Assembly: GCA_009788105.1 (NCBI GenBank)
Contig: WQSD01000036.1
Coordinates: 1-6,875 of the forward strand
DNA from: Oscillospiraceae bacterium
GTDB taxonomy: Bacteria; Bacillota; Clostridia; Oscillospirales; CAG-272
DNA: 6,875 bases
Reading direction: 5' to 3'
The stretch's first letter is position 1, and each line of letters starts with the position of its first letter. A program made the translations under genes and the position numbers. Of the stretch, positions 1 to 4,625 are shown piece by piece. The notes below the pieces were generated by a model. That model saw nothing but the letters and a program-made list of their open reading frames with translations. It ran no database searches and was not told the DNA's origin.

Positions 1-20
1 CCGTAAAACAATGAAATTTC

Positions 21-70
21 TCGTCCAACGACTGGATTGCACGCGGAAAATCACCGCTTTGCAATGACGA
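21..70. repeat. Dispersed imperfect palindromic repeat (ATTGC...GCAAT type)
   Basis: Short inverted arms are visible: ATTGC (36-40) pairs with GCAAT (61-65), and inside them GCGG (43-46) pairs with CCGC (54-57) around a 7-nt loop. The flanking TCGTC (21-25) and TGACGA (65-70) resemble the edges of the widespread GGATTGC/GCAATGACG-type intergenic repeats found in many bacterial genomes. The family assignment is from memory of that pattern. It could also act as a transcript end for a gene to the left, but no T tract supports this. Confidence 0.5.
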
Positions 71-165
71 GGCTGTTTGTTTGGGGTTAAGACTTGAAAT
101 TAAGCTGTTGTTTTTGTTTCGATACAAGTTTATTGCGGTATCCACCCGGTTATTTCGTTACAACT

Positions 166-206
166 TTATTAAACCCTGTGTTTAATTATTAAACCCTAAT
201 TAAACA
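166..206. promoter_or_regulatory. Candidate operator: two-turn direct repeat with embedded palindrome
   Basis: The 12-mer TTATTAAACCCT occurs at 166-177 and again at 186-197, exactly 20 bp apart, or about two helical turns. The second copy overlaps a perfect 7-bp inverted repeat with a one-base centre, GTTTAATTATTAAAC (180-194). A further TTAAAC ends at 206. The tract lies 10 to 50 bp upstream of the -35 box at 216-221, where an activator or autoregulating XRE protein would bind. The protein that binds it is inferred, not known. Confidence 0.45.
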
Positions 207-215
207 ACCCGGTCA

Positions 216-244
216 TTGACTTGCACCCCATTATACCATATAAT
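216..244 (+). promoter_or_regulatory. Housekeeping sigma promoter of the first XRE gene
   Basis: TTGACT (216-221) and a perfect TATAAT (239-244) are separated by exactly 17 bp. The predicted transcript start near 251 leaves a leader of about 40 nt before the ATG at 290. This also rules out the in-frame ATG at 221, which lies inside the promoter. It is the best sigma-A-type promoter seen in the window. Confidence 0.8.
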
Positions 245-289
245 ATAGTCAGCTTGCAAGCAAAATCACAAATAAAATGGAGAACAACT

Positions 290-985
290 ATGAACATTAC
301 CATCACAGAAAATCTGAAAACTTTGCGTAAAAACGCAAGCAAGACCCAAGAAAACCTCGCCGACTTTCTCACCATATCCATCAACGCCGTATCCAAATGG
401 GAGCGGGGCGAGTGCTACCCCGACATTGAACTGCTTCCGAAAATCGCCGCGTTCTACGATGTGACTGTGGACGATTTGCTGGGTGTGGGTGAGATACGCA
501 AGCGGGAGCGGATAGCCGAGATTCACAAGGTGGGGAATGTGTTGTTGCAAGCGAAAAATTACAAAGAAGCTATTAAGCACTACGCCAATGCATTCAATAA
601 GTTCCCTCACGATAAAGGCATAGTTCTGCGATATTCCATGGCATTAGGACTTGGCGGAGATGCTGCTGATGCTCATTGTGCCGCTGACTTATGCTCTTTT
701 ATAGCGGATAGCTTTAATTCAAGCAAAATTCAAAATACAGCACAGGCGTTATTGTGCTTTATCAGTGCGAAATTGGAATTTGACAAAAATAACAATAGTA
801 GTTATGGCATAACTTCCGCTTTGGAAATCGCCCGTAACTTGCCACATCAACGAGAAAGCCGTGAAGTTATCACCGAAGCGTTGGAAAACCGTGTGACTGC
901 CGAGAATGTGGAGGAATATCTGCACTTGATAGCCGTGGGTGATGATAGTTATTTTCGGAATAACGAAAACTCGCCCAACAGTTGA
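290..985 (+). CDS. XRE-family transcriptional regulator with TPR-like C-terminal region
   Basis: This 231-residue protein begins with a lambda-repressor-like helix-turn-helix domain at about residues 8-64, including TQENLADFL and the recognition-helix signature VSKWERG (34-40), followed by YPDIELLPKIA and a DDLLG end typical of clostridial XRE regulators. Residues 78-110 (QAKNYKEAIKHYANAF) look like one tetratricopeptide repeat, and the rest is predicted helical, perhaps a sensor or dimerisation region. The ATG at 290 is chosen because it has GGAG at 279-282 and lies downstream of a strong promoter; the longer in-frame start at 221 overlaps that promoter. Its HTH domain closely resembles that of the next plus-strand gene, so the two probably share ancestry. 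It is likely a DNA-binding repressor or activator. Targets are unknown, though autoregulation through the upstream repeats is plausible. Confidence 0.88.
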   Translation: MNITITENLKTLRKNASKTQENLADFLTISINAVSKWERGECYPDIELLPKIAAFYDVTVDDLLGVGEIRKRERIAEIHKVGNVLLQAKNYKEAIKHYANAFNKFPHDKGIVLRYSMALGLGGDAADAHCAADLCSFIADSFNSSKIQNTAQALLCFISAKLEFDKNNNSSYGITSALEIARNLPHQRESREVITEALENRVTAENVEEYLHLIAVGDDSYFRNNENSPNS

Positions 986-1066
986 ATTTTTCGCCCTGAA
1001 CTCGCCTAATTTGTTATTGCCTTTCTTGGCGGTATGGTGTAGAATATAGGTAACATATGTTGCTTT

Positions 1067-1152
1067 TGTAGGGACGGTCGCCCTCGGTCGCCTGCCAAAC
1101 GGCACGCACCAAACAATCGGGCGGGCATGGAAACCCGCCCCTACAAGACAAC
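1067..1152. repeat. TAGGGRCG-family repeat, copy 1
   Basis: TGTAGGG (1067-1073) and CCCTACA (1139-1145) form the ends. GGGCGGG (1120-1126) can pair with CCCGCCC (1134-1140). The right end, CGCCCCTACAAGACAAC (1136-1152), is identical over 17 bases to 5306-5322 more than 4 kb away, which shows that this is a dispersed family rather than chance GC-rich sequence. Confidence 0.65.
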
Positions 1153-1170
1153 CGACACTTCACATCATTG

Positions 1171-1200
1171 CCGTAGGGGCAACCCTTGCGGTTGCCGCCC
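1171..1200. repeat. TAGGGGC-family hairpin repeat, copy 2
   Basis: GGCAACC (1178-1184) pairs with GGTTGCC (1190-1196) around the loop CTTGC, and the hairpin is preceded by CGTAGG. Read on the minus strand, the hairpin at 5290-5310 has the same layout and the same CTTGC loop but GGGCGACC/GGTCGCCC arms. The G-C to A-T change occurs on both arms, so pairing is kept. Confidence 0.6.
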
Positions 1201-1233
1201 ACACAAGCCACCCCGTCAATGCTACGCATTGCA

Positions 1234-1330
1234 CCCCTCCACAGAGGGGAAGAAGGTCAAGGGCACACCGCACCCAAGCCCTCTTTTTTCAAAGAGGGTG
1301 GCACGAACGAAGTGAGTGACGGGTGTTTTT
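1234..1330. repeat. Double hairpin repeat with T-run (CCCTCTTT...AAAGAGGG type)
   Basis: CCCCTC (1234-1239) pairs with GAGGGG (1244-1249) around CACA, and CCCTCTTT (1279-1286) pairs with AAAGAGGG (1291-1298) around a 4-nt loop. The tract continues as GTGGCACGAACGAAGTGAG and ends in GTGTTTTT (1323-1330). This resembles a dispersed repeat type seen in many anaerobe genomes, judged by recognition only. The hairpin-plus-T-run could also end transcription from the upstream XRE gene, but it is more than 240 bp past that stop codon. Confidence 0.5.
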
Positions 1331-1387
1331 AGACGCGCAATGGTCGTCCCTACATGGCTCTGTGCAACCACAAACCGGAGGTCAAGA

Positions 1388-1996
1388 ATGAACATCACAT
1401 TAAACGAAAGCATTAAACGGCTACGAAAAGCCAGGGGCGTGACCCAGGAAGTCCTTGCGGATTATCTGGGTGTGTCCTTTCAGTCGGTGAGCAAATGGGA
1501 GCGGGGAGAGGCGTACCCGGACATCACCCTGCTGCCCCAAATCGCCGAATATTTCGCCGTGAGTGTAGACCAACTTCTTGGCATTGGAGAAAGGAGGAAG
1601 GATATGTTCAAACTACGTTTTCCCGAGCCGATTGTGTTCGTGAATTCCCTTGCGGACACGGCTGAATGGTACAAAGCTAACCTGGGCTGGAAAGGCCCGC
1701 GCCCGGAGGACATGGCAGAGTGCAACGCCTATGGTCACATGATGATTGAATTAGACAGCGACTACGAAAACGGCTTTGGCATCCACTTTATGTGCGAGCC
1801 GACACGCGCCACAGGTGGTCGTGGGTCGGCGTTCATCTTTGTGGAAAACCTCGTCAGCCTGCGAGAGGATATTCTCGCCCGCGGTTGCGAAAGTGTCACC
1901 GAGATTTTCGACCAAGGTTGGGGTACAAATCTGTTCTTCGTCACCGACCTGAACGGCTTCGAGCTTCGCTTTGCGGAGTGGAAGTGTGAGGGGTAA
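1388..1996 (+). CDS. XRE helix-turn-helix domain fused to a VOC (glyoxalase/bleomycin-resistance-like) domain
   Basis: The 202-residue product has an XRE DNA-binding domain at residues 8-64 (TQEVLADYLG, VSKWERGEAYPDI, SVDQLLG) joined by a short linker (GERRK) to a VOC-fold domain from about residue 73. The VOC part shows the typical opening EPIVFVNSLADTAEWYKANL, a GIHFM strand and a C-terminal NGFELRFAEW strand whose Glu192 is where the family often has a metal ligand. It may be a regulator that senses a small electrophile or drug-like ligand, but function is inferred. The start at 1388 has GGAGG at 1377-1381 with 6-nt spacing; the earlier in-frame ATG at 1316 lies in repeat DNA. An internal AGGAGG (1592-1597) precedes an in-frame ATG at 1604, so the VOC domain may also be made alone (130 residues). 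Its HTH is a close relative of the preceding gene's HTH. Confidence 0.85.
   Translation: MNITLNESIKRLRKARGVTQEVLADYLGVSFQSVSKWERGEAYPDITLLPQIAEYFAVSVDQLLGIGERRKDMFKLRFPEPIVFVNSLADTAEWYKANLGWKGPRPEDMAECNAYGHMMIELDSDYENGFGIHFMCEPTRATGGRGSAFIFVENLVSLREDILARGCESVTEIFDQGWGTNLFFVTDLNGFELRFAEWKCEG
1592..1606 (+). promoter_or_regulatory. Internal ribosome binding site and in-frame start for the VOC domain
   Basis: A consensus Shine-Dalgarno AGGAGG lies at 1592-1597, six bases before an ATG at 1604-1606 that is in frame with the fused gene (codon 73). The site coincides with the end of the HTH domain and the start of the VOC domain. Its strength equals or exceeds that of the gene's own start site at 1377-1381. 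Confidence 0.55.
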
Positions 1997-2041
1997 GGGC
2001 AAGGATGTTTTACCACGAACGAACACGAAAATACACAAACA

Positions 2042-2074
2042 AAAGCATAGGAATGCACCGCACTCCTATGCTTT
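2042..2074. terminator. Probable bidirectional terminator between convergent XRE-VOC and grdA
   Basis: AAAGCATAGGA (2042-2052) and TCCTATGCTTT (2064-2074) form a perfect 11-bp stem, with a possible inner 3-bp stem (TGC/GCA) in the loop. On the plus strand it is followed by GTTGTTGTGG. On the minus strand the stem end is followed by TGTTTGTGTATTTT, which is T-rich. It lies 45 bp after the XRE-VOC stop and about 53 bp beyond the grdA stop, the expected place for a shared terminator. Confidence 0.65.
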
Positions 2075-2089
2075 GTTGTTGTGGTGGTT

Positions 2090-2118
2090 GTAGGGACAGG
2101 GTTTACCCCTGTCCCTAC
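2090..2118. repeat. TAGGGAC-family palindrome downstream of grdA
   Basis: GTAGGGACAGGG (2090-2101) and CCCTGTCCCTAC (2107-2118) form a perfect 12-bp stem with a 5-nt loop. It begins 9 bp past the grdA stop codon. No T-tract follows on either strand, so it is more likely another copy of the dispersed GTAGGG repeat family than a true terminator. It could still protect the 3' end of the grdA transcript. Confidence 0.6.
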
Positions 2119-2127
2119 GTGTATGCA

Positions 2128-2592
2128 CTAATATTTCGTATGCGCTTCACGAATGGCTACCATCTCTGAACGAATTTCGTCCAGGTCAAGCACCATTTCC
2201 ATCATGCTGACTTGCTCGTCGTACACAGCAGCGTCAACTTCATTCTTAATCTCGTCTTCGCAAACGTGGTAAACTCTAAGTCCCAACTGGACTCCTGTCA
2301 ATGGTCCTGCAAAAGTGGGGTCGCCGGCGGTAACTGTTTCAGCCGCAAGCCCGGACGCTTCGCCTTCGGCGGCACCAAGAACAACAACGATGTTTTCCGC
2401 ACCGTATTGCTCGGTAAGCTCCTTAACCCTCTTTTGATTTTCAAGATCCATTGCACCAGCCGCCGTTCAGACAAAGCATTCGGTTGACGCGAAAACAACG
2501 TCTGCACCAGCAGTTTTGACACATTCCTCGATGGCCGGTCCGGGTATCCCGTCGCGGTCGCCGATGACAATGACTTTTTTGCCATTTAACAT
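2128..2592 (-). CDS. grdA: Glycine/sarcosine/betaine reductase complex selenoprotein A
   Basis: The gene encodes 154 residues if the in-frame TGA at 2467-2469 is read as selenocysteine (Sec42). The N-terminus has the GrdA signature GDRDGIPGPAIEEC (11-24), then CFVU (39-42) followed by TAAGAMDLENQKRVKEL; later GDPTFAGPLTGVQLGLRVYH and MMEMVLD match the family. In known glycine reductases, Sec accepts the carboxymethyl group from protein B, protein C releases acetyl phosphate, and the resulting Cys39-Sec42 bridge is reduced by thioredoxin. The start at 2592 has AGGAGG at 2600-2605. Length is close to the usual 150-160 residues. Reading TGA as stop would split it and suggest a false 107-residue gene starting at 2451. 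It lies at the end of the minus-strand block; no grdB follows and grdE is absent upstream. The identification is very secure. Confidence 0.97.
2432..2469 (-). promoter_or_regulatory. Selenocysteine UGA codon with candidate downstream SECIS hairpin
   Basis: The UGA occupies 2467-2469. On the minus strand a small hairpin, TTGA (2444-2441) with TCAA (2437-2434) around AAA, begins 23 nt beyond the UGA. It can be extended by a weaker pair or two. Bacterial SECIS elements lie immediately 3' of the UGA within the coding region, but this hairpin is short and only suggestive. Recoding itself rests on the conserved protein sequence on both sides. Confidence 0.4.
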
Positions 2593-2617
2593 GACGTTTC
2601 CTCCTTTTTGAGCCTGT

Positions 2618-2692
2618 ATAGTCGGTTATTGACTATGAAAGCTCTGATTTTTTATTTATTGAAACGCATTTCCGCTGTTGGGCGGCAGTGCG
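2618..2692 (-). promoter_or_regulatory. Two stem-loops in the grdA leader
   Basis: On the minus strand, CGCA-CTG-CCGC, CCAACA, GCGG-AAA-TGCG folds into a 4+4-bp stem interrupted by a 3x3 internal loop (2692-2665), followed by TTTCAATAAAT. A second hairpin pairs ATAGTC (2636-2631) with GACTAT (2623-2618) around a 7-nt loop. They lie between the DUF2007-like stop and the grdA ribosome binding site. The first could weaken read-through from upstream and the second could affect grdA translation. No good -35/-10 pair was found here. Confidence 0.3.
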
Positions 2693-2704
2693 TAACTTGT
2701 GGGA

Positions 2705-3088
2705 TTAATTGTTGCTGAACAATAATGCCAACAGCAAAAGACCAAAAGCAACGATAACAAACGAGCAGAAAATGTTTATCCAACGCCATTTTCTTTTATT
2801 ATATGCTTCCTCGTATTCGCCGCCACAGTCTTTGCTCTCGCCAAAATCATTCTCTTCGCAAAACACAAACTCGTCCGAGGACATGAATGCGTCTATCAAC
2901 TCTTTCGCTTGCTGTGACACGCTTTCCGGAACAATGACAGTATGCCCGATTGCATGAGGCACACCATTTGCACTCACAAATGCACCGTAAATTGGCTCGT
3001 AAACCGCCGGTATGCCTTTTTCCTCAAGCAAACCGCGTATCATGCTTAGCTCAAATTCATTTTTTGCAATAGCAACTTTGACGGGCAT
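2705..3088 (-). CDS. DUF2007-like putative signal-transducing protein with C-terminal membrane anchor
   Basis: This is a 127-residue protein. The first 70 residues match the small ferredoxin-like fold of DUF2007: VKVAIAKNEFELSMIRGLLE, then EKGIPAVYEP, and a VIVPESVSQQAKELIDAF ending (about 50-68). An acidic linker (SSDEFVFCEENDFGE) leads to NKRKWRW and one transmembrane helix at about 103-124. The positive residues just before the helix suggest that the N-terminal domain is cytoplasmic. DUF2007 proteins are of uncertain function, though a PII-like role has been suggested. The start at 3088 has AAGGAA at 3095-3100. The gene occupies the place where grdE would be expected between trxA and grdA, but it shows no resemblance to GrdE. 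Whether it serves glycine reduction is unknown. Family placement is by pattern recognition. Confidence 0.75.
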   Translation of the reverse strand: MPVKVAIAKNEFELSMIRGLLEEKGIPAVYEPIYGAFVSANGVPHAIGHTVIVPESVSQQAKELIDAFMSSDEFVFCEENDFGESKDCGGEYEEAYNKRKWRWINIFCSFVIVAFGLLLLALLFSNN

Positions 3089-3127
3089 GTGGTATTCCTT
3101 TTAGAGATTGTATTGATTGTACGCTGT

Positions 3128-3204
3128 TGTAGGGGCATACCTTGTGTCTGCCCACCTTTGGTCTTGTTGTCGTTTGGAGGGCAGACACAAGGTATGCCCC
3201 TACA
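3128..3204. repeat. Long perfect inverted repeat (26-bp arms) between trxA and the DUF2007 gene
   Basis: Positions 3128-3153 and 3179-3204 are exact reverse complements (26 of 26), separated by 25 bp. The outer ends read TGTAGGGGC and GCCCCTACA, placing it in the same GTAGGGG family as the other repeats here. In the trxA-DUF2007 transcript it would fold into a very stable hairpin starting 11 nt after the trxA stop. No T tract follows. It may limit expression of the downstream genes or protect the trxA message. Confidence 0.85.
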
Positions 3205-3214
3205 GCGAGGAGGT

Positions 3215-3535
3215 TTAGCCAATATACTTCTCAATCATCGCCGTTATATTCGCCTCGGTGCAGTCGTCTTTCACCAATTCTTCGATTTTCTCGCCGTTTT
3301 GGTAGATGGCGACAACAGGCAAGCCAAGGATTTTTTGTCCAATGGCAAGGCGACGGGCTTTGCTGGTGTTCAGTTTAGCGAAAGTCAGCTTGTCCCCGTA
3401 TTTGTCGGCGCAAGCGTGAACGAATGGCATAAGTGCCTCGCATGGGGCGCAGCCGTCGCCGAAAAAGTCAACGAAAAATGTTCCCTGGGCTTGCAAAATC
3501 TCGGTCTCAAAGTTCTCTTTTGTTAGTTCTAACAT
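3215..3535 (-). CDS. trxA: Thioredoxin of the glycine reductase type (GCAPC active site)
   Basis: A 106-residue thioredoxin fold: N-terminal FVDFFGDGCAPCEALMPF with redox cysteines Cys29 and Cys32, and the cis-proline Pro73 in LGLPVVAIYQNGEKIEE. The canonical WCGPC is replaced by GCAPC. Thioredoxins from clostridial glycine-reductase operons are known to carry related GCxPC variants, which suggests that this one is adapted to reducing GrdA. One extra cysteine is present (Cys42). Length is normal. The start at 3535 has AAAGGAG (3543-3549) with 7-nt spacing. It lies one gene upstream of grdA but is separated from trxB by about 1.9 kb of accessory genes. A cytoplasmic role in reducing the Cys-Sec bridge of GrdA is strongly implied by family and context. 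Confidence 0.93.
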   Translation of the reverse strand: MLELTKENFETEILQAQGTFFVDFFGDGCAPCEALMPFVHACADKYGDKLTFAKLNTSKARRLAIGQKILGLPVVAIYQNGEKIEELVKDDCTEANITAMIEKYIG

Positions 3536-3566
3536 GGTGGTACTCCTTTGTTTTGTGGTTTTATTA

Positions 3567-3585
3567 ACGCTATCGATTGTAGCGT
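3567..3585 (-). promoter_or_regulatory. Hairpin and weak promoter candidate upstream of trxA
   Basis: ACGCTA (3567-3572) pairs with TAGCGT (3580-3585) around a 7-nt loop. On the minus strand TACAAT (3581-3576) overlaps it and could be a -10 box, but the -35 candidate 17 bp upstream (TGGCAA, 3604-3599) is poor. A separate promoter for trxA would make sense given the inserted genes upstream, but the evidence is weak. Confidence 0.25.
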
Positions 3586-3628
3586 GATTAGCTTTTTATT
3601 GCCATTAGGTATAGAGAAAACATTTCCA

Positions 3629-3880
3629 TTACATTTTACGCTTAAATGTAGCAAAAATTCCATTTGTTCCGTTGTTAATGGTAGCTAATGTTGTTCCAGT
3701 TATAATCGGTGCCTGTATGCAAAAAAACGACACCAATTCCCATCCTTGTTTCCCATAGTCATTCAACTGCTCAGTGAAATGTTCGGCACTCCAAACAGAT
3801 GACACTATTTTGTCCATTTTCTTGCCCCCAAGCTCAACTTTAGGCTCAAGTTCTATACTTAGATATTCCCATTTTTCCAT
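3629..3880 (-). CDS. DUF4177-like small protein
   Basis: This 83-residue soluble protein opens with EKWEYLSIELEP and has the diagnostic GKQGWELVSF block (43-52) and a C-terminal FATFKRKM. This layout (WEY strand, GWELV block, FKRK end) is typical of DUF4177, a small alpha-beta family of unknown function common in Firmicutes. It has 20-odd extra residues compared with the shortest members. The start at 3880 has AGGAG at 3887-3891. It follows hepT by about 100 bp on the same strand, with a candidate micro-ORF between, and precedes trxA by 93 bp. No function can be assigned. Confidence 0.75.
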   Translation of the reverse strand: MEKWEYLSIELEPKVELGGKKMDKIVSSVWSAEHFTEQLNDYGKQGWELVSFFCIQAPIITGTTLATINNGTNGIFATFKRKM

Positions 3881-3916
3881 TTAGCTCTCCTTTTGTGGGG
3901 GGGTATTTCACATCTT

Positions 3917-3970
3917 TTACAAAGCAAATAACTCGCTCTTTTTGTGGGCACCGACTGGTATTATTGCCAT
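3917..3970 (-). CDS. Candidate 17-residue micro-ORF after hepT
   Basis: ATG at 3970-3968 is preceded by GAGGAG (3982-3977, 6-nt spacing), which overlaps the hepT stop codon. The reading frame gives MAIIPVGAHKKSELFAL and stops at TAA (3919-3917). The Shine-Dalgarno is as good as those of the real genes here, and its placement is typical of translational coupling. It could be a real small peptide, the remnant of a truncated gene, or chance. No homologue is recognised. Confidence 0.35.
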   Translation of the reverse strand: MAIIPVGAHKKSELFAL

Positions 3971-3980
3971 ATATCACTCC

Positions 3981-4328
3981 TCAAAGCGTTTTCAATATTT
4001 TCTTGCATTCCTGCTTTAATTCGGGAATGTGGTTTGTGGCAATATCCCATATTTCGTCCATGTTTATTTTATAGTACGAATGGACAACTTTGTGGCGAAG
4101 GGATATTATCTTTTTCCATGGAATATATGTGTGTTTCAAAATAAATTCCGCAGAAAATTTATTGGCAATTTCGCCGATTTGCAACACGCACATATTTATT
4201 GCGTATTGCGATTTAACATCATTAACAAACAGCTCTTTGCTTAACTTGTCATCTGATATAAACCCTTCAATATCATCAGCATAATCAATTATTTTTTTCA
4301 AAATAACCTTATCTCTATTCATGTTCAT
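3981..4328 (-). CDS. hepT: HepT-like HEPN-domain toxin ribonuclease (DUF86)
   Basis: A 115-residue all-helical protein of the DUF86/HepT family. Signatures include the QIGEIANKF helix (50-58), IPWKKIISLRHKVVHSYY (69-86) and the C-terminal IWDIATNHIPELKQE. The motif R78-x4-H83-x-Y85 matches the HEPN catalytic RX4HXY motif. In the characterised MntA-HepT systems, the toxin cleaves RNA (tRNA has been reported) and is neutralised when the antitoxin adds AMP groups to the motif tyrosine. Here that would be Tyr85. The start at 4328 has GAGG at 4338-4341 and overlaps the end of the antitoxin gene by 14 bp, a common layout; an alternative ATG lies two codons in. It is likely intact. Activity is inferred from the motif and partner. 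Confidence 0.9.
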   Translation of the reverse strand: MNMNRDKVILKKIIDYADDIEGFISDDKLSKELFVNDVKSQYAINMCVLQIGEIANKFSAEFILKHTYIPWKKIISLRHKVVHSYYKINMDEIWDIATNHIPELKQECKKILKTL

Positions 4329-4620
4329 ACAGCACTACCTCGTCTTCTATTGCATAGGCAATGGGCGATTTTTTCAAGCTGTCGTATGTGATAACGTCAA
4401 CATCAATTTTCATTGCGTCCTCCAAGTCAAGAATAAACCCGAAATAATCCAACCCACGCAACTTTTCGCTACTACCTTTGTCAATAACAAAGTCAATATC
4501 CGACCACTCACGGGCTTCGCCACGAGCGTATGAACCAAAGAGGGCGAGTTTTTTAACGCCGTATGCTTTGGCAATTGGCACGGATATTTCTTTGATTTCA
4601 TCAACTGTGTAGATTTTCAT
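4315..4620 (-). CDS. mntA: MntA-like antitoxin, minimal nucleotidyltransferase
   Basis: The 101-residue protein has the nucleotidyltransferase signature GSX10DXD: Gly29-Ser30, then Asp41 and Asp43 (FGSYARGEAREWSDIDFVID), with a later carboxylate in KIDVDVIT (Asp73/Asp75). MNT proteins of this type pair with HepT toxins and silence them by AMPylation of the toxin tyrosine. The gene directly precedes hepT with a 14-bp overlap. The start at 4620 has GGAG at 4629-4632 and matches the usual MNT N-terminus; an earlier in-frame ATG at 4710 would add 30 residues lying in another frame of the upstream gene. The upstream gene ends only 5 bp before, so all three are probably translated from one message. 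Catalytic residues look intact. Confidence 0.9.
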   Translation of the reverse strand: MKIYTVDEIKEISVPIAKAYGVKKLALFGSYARGEAREWSDIDFVIDKGSSEKLRGLDYFGFILDLEDAMKIDVDVITYDSLKKSPIAYAIEDEVVLYEHE

Positions 4621-4625
4621 GTTGT

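Larger units (their letters stand above)
1067..1354. repeat. Gene-free repeat cluster bounded by a 10-bp terminal inverted repeat
   Basis: The interval between the two XRE genes (986-1387) holds no credible gene and is mostly repeat DNA. TGTAGGGACG (1067-1076) is the exact inverse of CGTCCCTACA (1345-1354). Between them lie at least four smaller palindromes, described separately. There is no transposase, so this could be a non-autonomous MITE-like insertion or several adjacent repeat insertions. The downstream XRE-VOC gene begins 33 bp after the right end, so any promoter for it would lie within or beside the repeats. Positions 986-1066 show nothing clear. Confidence 0.5.

Noticed and set aside
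221..289. Longer N-terminus for the first XRE gene, starting at the ATG at 221
   Set aside because: It begins between the -35 and -10 boxes of a strong promoter and lacks a ribosome binding site. The ATG at 290 has GGAG and matches the XRE family start.
1127..1315. 62-residue plus-strand reading frame in the repeat cluster
   Set aside because: It consists of translated palindromic repeats, is Cys/His/Arg/Pro-rich without family features and has no ribosome binding site.
1316..1387. Longer N-terminus for the XRE-VOC gene from 1316
   Set aside because: The extra residues translate repeat DNA. The ATG at 1388 has a GGAGG and its MNIT start matches the neighbouring XRE protein.
2090..2118. Palindrome after grdA as its main terminator
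   Set aside because: There is no T tract on either side and it matches the dispersed GTAGGG repeat family; the hairpin at 2042-2074 is the better terminator.
2128..2451. Independent 107-residue gene starting at 2451
   Set aside because: It is the C-terminal part of GrdA after the selenocysteine codon; the upstream frame is conserved GrdA sequence with its own AGGAGG.
3897..3903. Run of seven G as a phase-variation tract
   Set aside because: It lies in the non-coding leader of the DUF4177-like gene, not in a frame or clear promoter spacer, so a role in phase variation is unsupported.
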